From contig NZ_PPQZ01000018.1 of assembly GCF_002902525.1 (NCBI RefSeq), forward strand, positions 18,974 through 82,973: a stretch of DNA of 64,000 nt, in the 5' to 3' direction. The notes beneath the pieces are model-generated. The model was not told the DNA's origin and did not search any database. It saw nothing but the letters and a program-made list of their open reading frames with translations. Position 1 is the stretch's first letter, and the number at the start of each line of letters is the position of its first letter. Origin of the DNA: Mammaliicoccus stepanovicii. GTDB taxonomy: Bacteria > Bacillota > Bacilli > Staphylococcales > Staphylococcaceae. A program made the position numbers and the translations under genes. Below, piece after piece: positions 1 to 7,968 of the stretch.

Positions 1-172
1 AAAGCCGATAACATTCCAAGTTTTTTTGACAACCTCTCAATTAACTTTTTACATATTTGGCATGCTCATTACTTAAGTTAAAATACTTATCTTCATTCAA
101 TAATATGGATATACAATTTTTATTTCTCATGTAATGTTCGTTTTCTATAGATTTTTATAAAAACAGACACAA

Positions 173-206
173 AACCCCCTCTAGCCTGATTGCTAGAGGG
201 GGTTGC
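173..206 (-). terminator. Terminator of the rpsF-ssb-rpsR operon
   Basis: A GC-rich 12-bp hairpin (arms ACCCCCTCTAGC and GCTAGAGGGGGT) lies just downstream of the rpsR stop codon and is followed on the minus strand by a run of T. Positions 1-172 beyond it are AT-rich and I see no gene or other element in them. Confidence 0.85.
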
Positions 207-219
207 TATACGTTATATA

Positions 220-462
220 TTATTGTTCTTCTTTAACGTATGGTAATAAAGCCATGTGACGTGAACGTTTGATAGCTACAGTAAGCATACGTTGGTATTT
301 TGCTGAAGTACCTGTTACACGACGTGGTAAAATTTTACCTCTTTCTGAGATAAACTTTTTAAGTAAATCAGTATCTTTGTAGTCGATATGTGTAATTCCG
401 TTTGCTGTGAAATAACAAACTTTTTTACGACGACGACCACCTCTTCTTGGTCCACCTGCCAT
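220..462 (-). CDS. rpsR: 30S ribosomal protein bS18
   Basis: This 80-residue protein is the small-subunit protein S18, which binds S6 on the platform of the 30S subunit. It has the expected basic, glycine/arginine-rich N-terminus ([14 protein letters not shown]) and the conserved core with [16 protein letters not shown] at about residues 43-58, and its length is normal. It is the last gene of the minus-strand operon rpsF-ssb-rpsR, and a strong terminator follows directly. The start is set by a purine-rich ribosome-binding site just upstream (AAGGGAGG-like, positions 472-479). The assignment is secure from sequence and context. Confidence 0.97.
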   Translation of the reverse strand: MAGGPRRGGRRRKKVCYFTANGITHIDYKDTDLLKKFISERGKILPRRVTGTSAKYQRMLTVAIKRSRHMALLPYVKEEQ

Positions 463-515
463 GAATGTGTTCCTCCCTTCTTGTTAAATGTTTATATATA
501 CGTTTTTATCAACTA

Positions 516-1043
516 TTAAAACGGCAAATCATCATCACTAATATCTATTGGTCCATTAGCATTCGCAAATGGATTGTTTGATTGTTGATTATTATTTGAC
601 TGTTGGTTTGAAGGCGCCTTTTGTCCTTGTTGGCTACTACCATAGTCTTGTCCATAATTTTGGAACTCGTTATTATTTTGATTATATGATTGATTATCAT
701 TACCAGATTGACGTTGGTTTGTACCTTTAGGTTCAAGGAATTGAACACTATCACAAACAACTTCAGTTACATAAACACGACGACCTTCCTGGTTCTCGTA
801 GCTACGAGATTGTAGACGACCTTCAACACCTGCTAGACTGCCTTTAGATAAGAAATTATTTACATTCTCAGCTTGACGTCTAAAAACAACACAGTTGATA
901 AAGTCAGCTTCTCTTTCACCTTGCTGATTCGTAAAAGTACGATTAATAGCTAAAGTAAAAGTAGCAACTTGAACGCCTGAGGGTGTTACTCTGTATTCCG
1001 GATCTTTAGTTAATCGACCGACTAAGACAACACGATTAATCAT
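516..1043 (-). CDS. ssb: Single-stranded DNA-binding protein SSB
   Basis: SSB coats single-stranded DNA during replication, repair and recombination and recruits partner proteins. The 175-residue product has an N-terminal OB fold (about residues 1-105, starting [18 protein letters not shown]), then a long Gln/Asn/Gly/Ser-rich linker that is probably disordered, and the acidic C-terminal tip DDDLPF that binds partner proteins. The gene lies between rpsF and rpsR, an arrangement conserved from Bacillus to Staphylococcus. Length and tip are typical of the essential housekeeping SSB, not of a plasmid or phage copy. Confidence 0.97.
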   Translation of the reverse strand: MINRVVLVGRLTKDPEYRVTPSGVQVATFTLAINRTFTNQQGEREADFINCVVFRRQAENVNNFLSKGSLAGVEGRLQSRSYENQEGRRVYVTEVVCDSVQFLEPKGTNQRQSGNDNQSYNQNNNEFQNYGQDYGSSQQGQKAPSNQQSNNNQQSNNPFANANGPIDISDDDLPF

Positions 1044-1074
1044 TTAATCTCCCCCAATATCTTAAAAATTAATA

Positions 1075-1368
1075 TTATTTTTCTTCTTCGCGTACTACGA
1101 TGTGACGAATGATATCGTCAGAGATTTTAGCTAAACGATCAAATTCGCTGATTGCTTCGTCATTTTCAGACTTAACACGAACGATATTGTAGAAACCATC
1201 TGTGAAGTCTTGGATTTCATAAGCTAAACGACGTTTACCCCAATCCTTTTCTTCGATGACTTCTGAACCGTTTGAAGCTAAGATTCCTTTAAAACGTTCA
1301 ACGACAGCTTTTCTAGCATCGTCTTCGATATTTGGACGTACAATGTACATTACTTCATATGTTCTCAT
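1075..1368 (-). CDS. rpsF: 30S ribosomal protein bS6
   Basis: S6 is a small-subunit protein that pairs with S18. The product has the family signature [13 protein letters not shown] at the N-terminus and the ferredoxin-like S6 fold through residue 97. I chose the ATG whose last base is at 1368, because the family starts MRTYEV; an in-frame TTG lies one codon upstream. A strong GGAGG precedes it by about nine bases. It is the first gene of the operon with ssb and rpsR. The untranslated leader upstream may carry the S6:S18 autoregulatory motif. Confidence 0.95.
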   Translation of the reverse strand: MRTYEVMYIVRPNIEDDARKAVVERFKGILASNGSEVIEEKDWGKRRLAYEIQDFTDGFYNIVRVKSENDEAISEFDRLAKISDDIIRHIVVREEEK

Positions 1369-1440
1369 CAATTTACACCTCCTTGTGGTCTATGCGGCCT
1401 AATAACTTAGTATTAAGCAAGGAATAATTTTCATTACTCA
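1369..1440 (-). promoter_or_regulatory. Possible S6:S18 autoregulatory leader of rpsF
   Basis: The leader between promoter and rpsF contains a GGCCGCATAGACC segment on the minus strand. The S6:S18 complex is known to bind a CCG-containing structure in its own mRNA leader in many bacteria. The CCG is visible here, but I could not confirm the full fold. Confidence 0.35.
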
Positions 1441-1449
1441 CAATCAAGA

Positions 1450-1478
1450 ATTATAGCATAATACTTTACTTTTTACAA
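1450..1478 (-). promoter_or_regulatory. SigA promoter of rpsF-ssb-rpsR
   Basis: On the minus strand a -35 TTGTAA (1473-1478) and a perfect -10 TATAAT (1450-1455) are separated by 17 bp, about 80 bp ahead of the rpsF start codon. Confidence 0.75.
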
Positions 1479-1534
1479 TGAGTTTCATAACTGTTTTATG
1501 CTATTTCTACTAATTTTTTAAAACGATATATTTC

Positions 1535-2677
1535 TTAAGAACTAATACGTGCATATTTTTCACTAATTCGATTTGCCGCTTCTCTTCCACCCATAACGTT
1601 TCTAGCAAACGCACCAAGTTGTAAATCGGCAAGTCCTCCAGCTACATATAACCCTTCTAACCATTCAAGATTGTATGATATCTCTGGATAACCACATTCT
1701 GTTAACGGAGCGTCATATTTATTAATAAGTGATTGTATTAAAGGTTGTTTTAACAATGTATTTTCAAACCCTGTTGCTAATAATATATGATCATAATCAT
1801 ATACGTCTCCGTCATGTGTAATAATAGAATGGTTCTCTATTTTAGCACATGCATTTTCATGTATAGTTAACCTACCTGAAAATATATATTTCTTAATACG
1901 TAAGTATAATTCTTGAGGCATCGAACCTTTATGTCGTTCATTCAGTAGCATATTCATTTTTTCTATGGAACTTTCCATGTTTAAAAATCCTTTCATATAC
2001 TTTGGACCTAACCAACCAGGATCTGCATCAAAATCATGAACTTCTAAAGGTTTTTTAGTCCATAAATGTATATGCTTATCTTCATTTTCCGTTAACAATT
2101 TAATAGCTAAATGTATAGCAGAAATACCACTACCTACAATATGAGATGTTTTGTCGTATTCTATAGTTCCATCATCAAAGATATGCTGAATATCTTCATG
2201 TTGTGTGAAGATTTCAGGAATATATGGTTTATGATTACAACCTGAAGCTATAATGACATTATCCACTTCCAAATTCTGTCTATTTTCTAATACAACTTCC
2301 CACATCTTACCCATACGATGAATATCTATTGCTACATCACAAACGTGACATTCATCCAGACGATATTCCCTAATTAAATCATCTATGTGATCCATAAACA
2401 TATTCCTTTGAGGTCGTTTATACTGACCATACATCCCACCACTATATTCATTCTTCTTACAATACTGTTTCAAATGAAAAGGATTAGGATGCACATGATG
2501 CACAATTGGAGAACGTAAATAAGGCATGCTTATTCTTTCTGTAAACCTACTAAATTGACTACATAATTGATTATTTGGATCAATGATGGTTAAATTCTCA
2601 TGCTCCAGACCTAAAATCCTTAATTTTAAAGCAATCGTAATTGCTTGAATACCACCACCTACAATACACCACTTCAT
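1535..2677 (-). CDS. FAD/NAD(P)-binding oxidoreductase, monooxygenase-like, probably zinc-regulated
   Basis: The 380-residue protein has an N-terminal dinucleotide-binding motif (CIVGGGIQA, residues 4-12) for FAD, a second glycine motif (VGSGISAIH, about residues 181-189) for NAD(P)H, and an ATGF motif at 301-304. This arrangement is that of flavin monooxygenases of the ornithine/lysine N-hydroxylase (SidA/IucD) and related FAD-binding families. No transmembrane segment is visible, so it is probably cytosolic. The substrate is unknown. It is monocistronic, and a strong promoter overlapped by a Zur-like operator lies directly upstream, which suggests a role under zinc limitation. That role is inference; the cofactor motifs are direct observation. 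Confidence 0.7.
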   Translation of the reverse strand: MKWCIVGGGIQAITIALKLRILGLEHENLTIIDPNNQLCSQFSRFTERISMPYLRSPIVHHVHPNPFHLKQYCKKNEYSGGMYGQYKRPQRNMFMDHIDDLIREYRLDECHVCDVAIDIHRMGKMWEVVLENRQNLEVDNVIIASGCNHKPYIPEIFTQHEDIQHIFDDGTIEYDKTSHIVGSGISAIHLAIKLLTENEDKHIHLWTKKPLEVHDFDADPGWLGPKYMKGFLNMESSIEKMNMLLNERHKGSMPQELYLRIKKYIFSGRLTIHENACAKIENHSIITHDGDVYDYDHILLATGFENTLLKQPLIQSLINKYDAPLTECGYPEISYNLEWLEGLYVAGGLADLQLGAFARNVMGGREAANRISEKYARISS

Positions 2678-2703
2678 ACTTTCACCTCTATTTATTAATT
2701 TAC

Positions 2704-2732
2704 ATTATAAATCGTAATCGTTTCGTTTTGAA
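2704..2732 (-). promoter_or_regulatory. Promoter overlapped by a Zur-like operator
   Basis: On the minus strand -35 TTCAAA (2727-2732) and -10 TATAAT (2704-2709) are 17 bp apart. The stretch 2708-2730 on the plus strand contains TCGTAATCGTTTCGT, which matches the Firmicutes Zur consensus TCGTAATnATTACGA perfectly in the left arm and at four of seven positions in the right arm. It fills the -35/-10 spacer, a classic repressor position. Zur is not encoded in this window. Confidence 0.6.
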
Positions 2733-2814
2733 TAATAGTAAAAATATCATCTTTTATTAAAAAAGGCAAGATTCAAAGCATATAATTTCTACTTTAATTT
2801 CAATATTTATTTAA

Positions 2815-2843
2815 TTGTTCTCTCCTTATCGTTCACTTATAAT
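2815..2843 (+). promoter_or_regulatory. Promoter of the DUF3784 gene
   Basis: -35 TTGTTC (2815-2820), 17-bp spacer, perfect -10 TATAAT (2838-2843), about 95 bp ahead of the start codon. Confidence 0.55.
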
Positions 2844-2936
2844 GTAAATAAATGGATTTTAATGGCGATAAGACATGACTATATAGAGAAAATGACAAAG
2901 TAATAAGTTATCTATTAACTCATTTAGGAGGATATT

Positions 2937-3263
2937 ATGGAAGAAATTGGCATTCTATTATTAGGAATTTTATTTATACTCATAGGTATCTGCCTAAAAA
3001 ATCATAAATTAATGTTTTTGATAGCTGGATATAACCAAGTTTCTTTAACAAACTCACAAAGTAAATTACTTGGAAAAGCAGTAGGAACCTTTGTGATATT
3101 AACTGGTGCGTTAGAAATCCTAGATTACATTAGAATGAATTACTTCGAATCAATAGATTCAAAAATATTTTATATTATTATGGGATTTTTATTTATATTG
3201 GGATTATTGAGAATGCATATACAGACAAACCGAATATTCAAAGAAGAAAAGACATTAAAATAA
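2937..3263 (+). CDS. Small DUF3784-type membrane protein
   Basis: The 108-residue protein has three hydrophobic segments (about residues 5-20, 45-63 and 75-93) with an AGYN motif (residues 30-33) after the first, the pattern of the DUF3784 family of small Firmicutes membrane proteins. No function is known for the family. A GGAGG ribosome-binding site is seven to eight bases before the ATG. It is transcribed on its own, opposite to its neighbours and towards the replication fork coming from oriC. Confidence 0.6.
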   Translation: MEEIGILLLGILFILIGICLKNHKLMFLIAGYNQVSLTNSQSKLLGKAVGTFVILTGALEILDYIRMNYFESIDSKIFYIIMGFLFILGLLRMHIQTNRIFKEEKTLK

Positions 3264-3383
3264 GGGTGAATAAGAAATGTTGTGCTTCTTCCTGTTAAAA
3301 ACTGACCATGCAATTCAGCATCTTCTATACTGAATTGCAATAAATATTTCTAATAAATCCTTACACATAGTCATATATGTATT

Positions 3384-3417
3384 AAAAAAAGTGGAATGGC
3401 CTTGGCCAATCCACTTT
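3384..3417 (-). terminator. Terminator of the exotoxin-like gene
   Basis: Hairpin with arms AAGTGGATTGG and CCATTCCACTT on the minus strand, followed by a T-run. It touches the stop codon of the gene. Confidence 0.8.
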
Positions 3418-4085
3418 TATAATACTACTTCTATCCCTTTAATACTTTCCGTTTTGATGACATCACTCATACGATGTTCTTGTAATTTTTTGTGTAATTC
3501 AAATGTATTTTTGTTTTTTTCATCTCCATTATGCTGAATCGTAATTTTACCTCCATTAACGCCATCTTTATATAATCCTTTTTTCTCGATTAACATTTTT
3601 CTAATTTTAAAGTCTAATTCTTTGAGTGATATTTCTTCTTTATCTATATTAATATTGAGATCTTCTAACGGGTTCTTGTCATTTTTAATATTAATTTTGA
3701 ATGACTTTGGATTACTCAATTTACCTGACTTCGTTACACCACCAATATTGATTTCAACTGTACCTCTATTTGTCGTTTCATTAACTACAAAGACATCATA
3801 TTTCCCTTGTCCTTCTGTCACACTGTTATAAAAACCACTTGTCACATTTGCTTGAATAACTGGTCCGCCGGGAAGTAAGAACTCTAAGACATTATTATTT
3901 TCTTTATAAACTTCAAGGTTTGAAATAGATGTACCTCTTTGTGTGTAGTAACTATATAAATCTAAATTATTATAATTTTGATATTGTGTAGAAGCTGCAG
4001 ATGCTTCTTGATTTTCTAATACATTACCTGTTGTTGTTAATATGCCAACTGCTAATCCAAATTTTAATAAACTTGATTTATTCAT
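3417..4085 (-). CDS. Staphylococcal superantigen-like (SSL) secreted protein
   Basis: The 222-residue protein has a Sec signal peptide (residues 1 to about 30, cleavage near ASA-A), then an OB-fold-sized domain and a C-terminal beta-grasp domain. Residues 149-172 fit the second staphylococcal/streptococcal toxin signature in every fixed position (K149, I152, L157, D158, R162, L165, L171, Y172). Proteins of this fold are superantigens or SSL proteins that bind IgA, complement or glycans. Length and signal peptide fit the SSL group, but its target cannot be read from sequence. It is a single gene, not part of an ssl cluster, lying between conserved housekeeping genes. I recall an exotoxin-like gene near rpsR in S. 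aureus too. Confidence 0.8.
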   Translation of the reverse strand: MNKSSLLKFGLAVGILTTTGNVLENQEASAASTQYQNYNNLDLYSYYTQRGTSISNLEVYKENNNVLEFLLPGGPVIQANVTSGFYNSVTEGQGKYDVFVVNETTNRGTVEINIGGVTKSGKLSNPKSFKINIKNDKNPLEDLNINIDKEEISLKELDFKIRKMLIEKKGLYKDGVNGGKITIQHNGDEKNKNTFELHKKLQEHRMSDVIKTESIKGIEVVL

Positions 4086-4292
4086 TGTTATTCCTCCGAT
4101 GTCTGTATAGTTATCAATATTTTATATTATGCCTAGCCAATACTAGATAAGTATACAAACAAAATTATAATAATAGTATTAAATAAATATAAATTAATTC
4201 TTAACTACATTTAAGAATTAATGTAAAAAAACACCTCCTCTCAACTGAATAAAATGTTGAAAGAAAGTGTATCTATTAATCCTATATAATCA

Positions 4293-4327
4293 AATGAGCC
4301 AGCGACATTATGCCGCTGGTTCATTTA
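4293..4327 (-). terminator. Terminator of ychF
   Basis: Stem AAATGAACCAGCG / CGCTGGCTCATTT on the minus strand, just after the ychF stop. The remaining bases up to the exotoxin gene (4086-4292) are AT-rich, and I see only that gene's untranslated leader there. Confidence 0.8.
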
Positions 4328-4348
4328 TTGAATAGTCATTATTTATCT

Positions 4349-5449
4349 CTACACGTTAAATCTAAAGTGTACGACGTCTCCGTCTTTCATTAAGTATTCT
4401 TTACCTTCTAATCTTACTTTCCCTGCTTCTTTAGCACCTGTCATACCATTATTGCTTAATAAATCATCGTAACTTACTGTTTCTGCTCTAATGAATCCTC
4501 TTTCGAAGTCTGTATGAATAATCCCTGCACATTGCGGTGCTGTCATGCCTTCTATAAATGTCCAAGCTCTAACTTCTTGTTCACCTGCTGTGAAATAAGT
4601 TGCTAATCCTAATAAATTATATGATGCACGGATTAGTTTATCTAAGCCGGCTTCTTCTATTCCTAAGTCTTCTAAGAACATTTCTCTATCTTCTTCGTCT
4701 AGTGTTGCAAGTTCTTCTTCAATTTTTGCAGAAATTACAATAACTTCTGAGCCTTCATTATGCGCGTAGTCTTCTATTTTTTTAACGAATTCGTTATCTG
4801 CTGGATTACCTATTTCTTCTTCTGCTACGTTCGCTACATATAGCATTGGTTTTGCTGTTAATAAACTTAAATGTTTCACGATTGTTTTTTCTTCAGGAGC
4901 AAATTCAATACTTCTAACTGGTTCGTTATTTTCTAATGTTTCTTTAATTTTAGCTAATATTTTTTCTTCTGCTACTGCATCTTTATCTTTTTGTCTTGCC
5001 ATTTTCACTACTCTATCATAGCGTTTTTCTACTGATTCTAAGTCGGCTAAGACTAACTCCATATTGATAACTTCGATATCATCGATTGGATCTACTTTAC
5101 CTGATACGTGTGTTACATTTTCATCTTCAAAAGCACGTACAACCTGACATATTGCGTCGACTTCTCTTATGTGTGATAAGAATTTGTTTCCAAGACCTTC
5201 ACCTTTAGAAGCACCTTTAACGATACCTGCTATATCTGTAAATTCAAATGCTGTAGGTACTGTTTTCTTCGGTTTAACTAATTTTGTTAACTCTTGTAAA
5301 CGATGGTCTGGTACTTCTACTATTCCTACGTTTGGATCGATTGTTGCAAATGGGTAGTTTGCTGCTAATGCTCCTGCTTTTGTTATTGCGTTAAATAATG
5401 TTGATTTACCTACGTTAGGTAATCCTACTATGCCAGCTGTTAATGCCAT
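4349..5449 (-). CDS. ychF: Redox-regulated ATPase/GTPase YchF (Obg family)
   Basis: YchF is a conserved ribosome-associated P-loop NTPase that binds ATP in preference to GTP. The 366-residue product has the G1 loop GLPNVGKST (residues 9-17), the switch region FTDIAGIVKGASKGEGLGN, the NxxE-type base-recognition loop (NVAEE) and a C-terminal TGS domain ending DVVHFRFNV. Its length is exactly that of the family. The DUF951 gene ends directly upstream, so the two are probably cotranscribed with mscS and parB. Bacillus subtilis has the same gene (yyaF) between parB and rpsF. Confidence 0.95.
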   Translation of the reverse strand: MALTAGIVGLPNVGKSTLFNAITKAGALAANYPFATIDPNVGIVEVPDHRLQELTKLVKPKKTVPTAFEFTDIAGIVKGASKGEGLGNKFLSHIREVDAICQVVRAFEDENVTHVSGKVDPIDDIEVINMELVLADLESVEKRYDRVVKMARQKDKDAVAEEKILAKIKETLENNEPVRSIEFAPEEKTIVKHLSLLTAKPMLYVANVAEEEIGNPADNEFVKKIEDYAHNEGSEVIVISAKIEEELATLDEEDREMFLEDLGIEEAGLDKLIRASYNLLGLATYFTAGEQEVRAWTFIEGMTAPQCAGIIHTDFERGFIRAETVSYDDLLSNNGMTGAKEAGKVRLEGKEYLMKDGDVVHFRFNV

Positions 5450-5452
5450 TTG

Positions 5453-5650
5453 TTATTCACCTTGTCCTTTTTCAATAATTTTTTTTAGTTTTTTATCAAA
5501 TTCATGTCTTGGTAGCATAATGCTACGTGCACATTCCTCACATTTAATTCTAACATCTGCACCGAGTCTTATGATTTTAAATCTGTTAACCCCACATGCA
5601 TGTTGTTTTTTCATTTCTACTATATCATTTAAATTATACACTTTACTCAT
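5453..5650 (-). CDS. DUF951 family small protein
   Basis: This 65-residue protein (MSKVYNLNDIVEMKKQHACG...) belongs to DUF951, a family almost always located next to ychF in Firmicutes. It carries Cys19, Cys37 and Cys40 in a CG...KCEEC pattern and could bind a metal or nucleic acid, but the function is unknown. It ends three bases before the ychF start and begins about 20 bases after mscS, consistent with one operon. Confidence 0.85.
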   Translation of the reverse strand: MSKVYNLNDIVEMKKQHACGVNRFKIIRLGADVRIKCEECARSIMLPRHEFDKKLKKIIEKGQGE

Positions 5651-5673
5651 GATACAACCTCCGTTTTGGATGA

Positions 5674-6558
5674 TTATTGTATATTTTTAGGGTTATAAGA
5701 AACCATAGTTGGTGATGGTACTTTTATGTTTTCTCTATCAAAGAATGATTTTATTTCTCTTCTTAAAATACGTGCACCTGTTGCATGTGTATTTGGTTCT
5801 GTTTCACCTGTCACTTTAATAGTAGATTCACTGCTTGTTACCGCTTCTACACCTAAAATTTCAGGATCCTTGATAAATATTTCGTATTTTTCTTTTATAG
5901 TTGGCAAGAATTTTTCTAGTTTGCTTTCTACTACATCTAAGTCTTCATTATTTGATACAGGTATTTCAACAATCGCCATACCGTTATGAATAGAGAAGTT
6001 AACAATTTCGTTCATTGTACCATTTGGTAGTATCGTTAAATCTCCTGCAAAAGATAAAATTCTAGTCGATCTCATACCTATAGACTGAACTGTACCCTCA
6101 GCAACCGTTGTTCCTGTCGTATTAATTCTTACATAATCTCCTACATCAAATTGATTTTCGAAAATAATGAAAAATCCTGTTATAACATCTTTCACAAGTG
6201 TCTGTGCACCAAAACCTATAGCCAATCCGACTACTCCAGCACCAGCAATGATACTTTCAACTCTAATACCTAAATTACCTAAAATTGTAGTAGCTACAAT
6301 AAACCATACAACATATGAAATGATATTTTGTATTAAGTTCACGAGTGTTTTAGCACGCTTGTCAGACTTCCCTACCCTCTTAGTTCCATATTTCGTAGTG
6401 AAGAATTTTTCGACAACCTTTTGAAGTAATTTAATAACAATAAAAGCTATGACGATATATAATATCCCGATGATGATTTGTTCAATCCATTTTTGCCAAT
6501 TGTCTGGATTCATAAATGGGTCGATTAATTTATGAATGATATGATTTATTTTATTCAA
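5674..6558 (-). CDS. mscS: Small-conductance mechanosensitive channel, MscS family
   Basis: MscS channels open under membrane tension and release solutes during hypo-osmotic shock. The 294-residue protein has three hydrophobic helices (about residues 25-45, 76-95 and 103-122). The pore-lining third helix carries the family pattern GVVGLAIGFGAQTLVKDV, followed by the beta domain (FENQFDVGDYVRI) and a C-terminal alpha/beta domain. It sits 11 bp after parB in the same direction. The gene name is by family. Confidence 0.88.
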   Translation of the reverse strand: MNKINHIIHKLIDPFMNPDNWQKWIEQIIIGILYIVIAFIVIKLLQKVVEKFFTTKYGTKRVGKSDKRAKTLVNLIQNIISYVVWFIVATTILGNLGIRVESIIAGAGVVGLAIGFGAQTLVKDVITGFFIIFENQFDVGDYVRINTTGTTVAEGTVQSIGMRSTRILSFAGDLTILPNGTMNEIVNFSIHNGMAIVEIPVSNNEDLDVVESKLEKFLPTIKEKYEIFIKDPEILGVEAVTSSESTIKVTGETEPNTHATGARILRREIKSFFDRENIKVPSPTMVSYNPKNIQ

Positions 6559-6569
6559 AATTACACCTC

Positions 6570-7406
6570 TTATTCTTCTAACAATAATTCTATAATTCTC
6601 TTATATTCTGACTCTGAGTTAAACTCGAGAGAAATCTTACCTTTTTTATTTGTTTTTGAAATTTCAATGTTAGTTCCATATTTTTCTTTTAATTTATGTT
6701 CATGTTTTACAAGAAATTGTGGTTTTTTATCATTTTTATGATGTTGCTTTGTATTTTTATTGGCATTTAGCAATTTGACGTATTCTTCTAATGCACGAAC
6801 GCTCATTCCTTCAGAGACTACTTTCTGCGCCACATGTGGTATCGATTGTTGTCTTTCAAGTCCTAATAGTGTTCTACCATGAGCACTTGATATCTTATCG
6901 TCATTTATCAATGTTTTAACACTTGGTGGTAAGTTCAACAATCTTAATACATTTGCAATGTATGATCTTGACTTCCCTAGCCTATCTGCAACTTCTTGTT
7001 GTTTAAGGTTAAGTTCTTCCATCATTGTTGCATAACTTTTTGCTTCTTCAAGAGGCTTGAGATTTTCACGTTGCAAGTTTTCTATAATTGCAAGTTCAAG
7101 CATTTCTTCGTCTGTTAGCACTTTGATTATAGCAGGTACTGTATCTTTTCCCGCTAACTTACTAGCACGAAATCTTCTTTCGCCTACAACAATGTCAAAG
7201 CCTTTAATTGTTTCTCTTACGACAATAGGTTGTAATACTCCGTGTTGTTCAATCGACTGTGTTAAATCTTTCAAAGCTTCTTCATCAAAGTAATGTCTAG
7301 GTTGATAAGGATTTCTTCTTAATTTACTTAATGGTATATCTATAATTTGATCATTACTGTGATTATAAGAAATCTTCTGAGCCAGTTCTTGATTCCTTTC
7401 TTTCAT
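6570..7406 (-). CDS. parB: Chromosome-partitioning protein ParB (Spo0J)
   Basis: ParB binds parS sites around oriC, spreads as a CTP-dependent clamp and loads condensin. The 278-residue product has the CTP-binding motif GERRFRA (residues 75-81), a helix-turn-helix (QQEVADRLGKSRSYIANVLRLLNL, about residues 131-154) and a C-terminal dimerisation domain. Unlike Noc it has no N-terminal amphipathic helix. A near-perfect parS lies 26 bp before its start codon. There is no parA/soj next to it, as in other staphylococci. Confidence 0.93.
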   Translation of the reverse strand: MKERNQELAQKISYNHSNDQIIDIPLSKLRRNPYQPRHYFDEEALKDLTQSIEQHGVLQPIVVRETIKGFDIVVGERRFRASKLAGKDTVPAIIKVLTDEEMLELAIIENLQRENLKPLEEAKSYATMMEELNLKQQEVADRLGKSRSYIANVLRLLNLPPSVKTLINDDKISSAHGRTLLGLERQQSIPHVAQKVVSEGMSVRALEEYVKLLNANKNTKQHHKNDKKPQFLVKHEHKLKEKYGTNIEISKTNKKGKISLEFNSESEYKRIIELLLEE

Positions 7407-7431
7407 CTCATCACCACGTCATATCTATTTT

Positions 7432-7447
7432 GTTTCACGTAAAACAT
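7432..7447. promoter_or_regulatory. parS centromere-like site
   Basis: The 16-mer TGTTTCACGTAAAACA matches the universal parS TGTTTCACGTGAAACA at 15 of 16 positions. It lies between the divergent parB and met promoters, about 16 kb left of oriC, and could both nucleate ParB and affect parB transcription. Confidence 0.85.
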
Positions 7448-7511
7448 CCACATTAGATTATAACAATTTTAATGCTGATATGCACAAAAGAAAAATTGAT
7501 AGATAAATTAA

Positions 7512-7526
7512 AATATTCAGAAAAGT
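7512..7526. promoter_or_regulatory. CodY box upstream of the met promoter
   Basis: AATATTCAGAAAAGT matches the CodY consensus AATTTTCWGAAAATT at 13 of 15 positions and ends two bases before the -35 element. CodY repression of metICFE is documented in S. aureus. Confidence 0.7.
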
Positions 7527-7528
7527 TG

Positions 7529-7557
7529 TTGACAAAAAAATTTAAGCATAGTATTGT
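7529..7557 (+). promoter_or_regulatory. Promoter of the metICFE operon
   Basis: Consensus -35 TTGACA (7529-7534), 17-bp spacer, -10 TATTGT (7552-7557). Predicted transcription start is near 7564, giving a leader of about 400 nt before metI. Confidence 0.75.
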
Positions 7558-7563
7558 GTAATA

Positions 7564-7937
7564 TATCAACAACAACATAAGAAATAAAAGCACGATAAAA
7601 AGGAAAGTAAATCTTACACTGCATTCACCAGAGAGTTCCCATTTGCTGAAAGGGAATATTGAAAGAAAGATTGAAAATGGCCTTGGAGTGGTGACATCGA
7701 TATGAGGTGTCAACGGGTTCGCCCGTTATAGCGATACAGTATTAAAGTCTCTTTAATGTTGATGGCGTACTGGAATTAACCACTAATTTTACTGCCATTT
7801 TATACATTTTTATATGAGATGACGTACTTATTGAGGTAATGTCAGAAATGCCATTACGAACAAAGGTGGTACCGCGAGCTAAGCTTTCGTCCTTTACATC
7901 CGATATATTCGGGTTTAAAGGACGGAAGCTTTTTTTA
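7564..7937 (+). promoter_or_regulatory. T-box riboswitch (met leader RNA)
   Basis: The leader carries the T-box sequence GGTGGTACCGCG (7865-7876), then a terminator with arms AAGCTTTCGTCCTTTA and TAAAGGACGGAAGCTT (7881-7930) and a T-run. A hairpin at about 7694-7712 presents an ATG in its loop, a candidate methionine specifier. In S. aureus the homologous leader reads initiator tRNA-fMet charging. Uncharged tRNA pairing with the T-box would disrupt the terminator and allow metICFE expression. Confidence 0.9.
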
Positions 7938-7968
7938 TTTTAAACTTTATCAGAAAGGATTGTTATCC

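Noticed and set aside
4876..4884. TGTTTCACG half of parS inside ychF
   Set aside because: Only the left half is present; the right half does not match.
7453..7713. Minus-strand frame in the met leader
   Set aside because: It overlaps the met promoter, CodY box and T-box, and lacks a ribosome-binding site.
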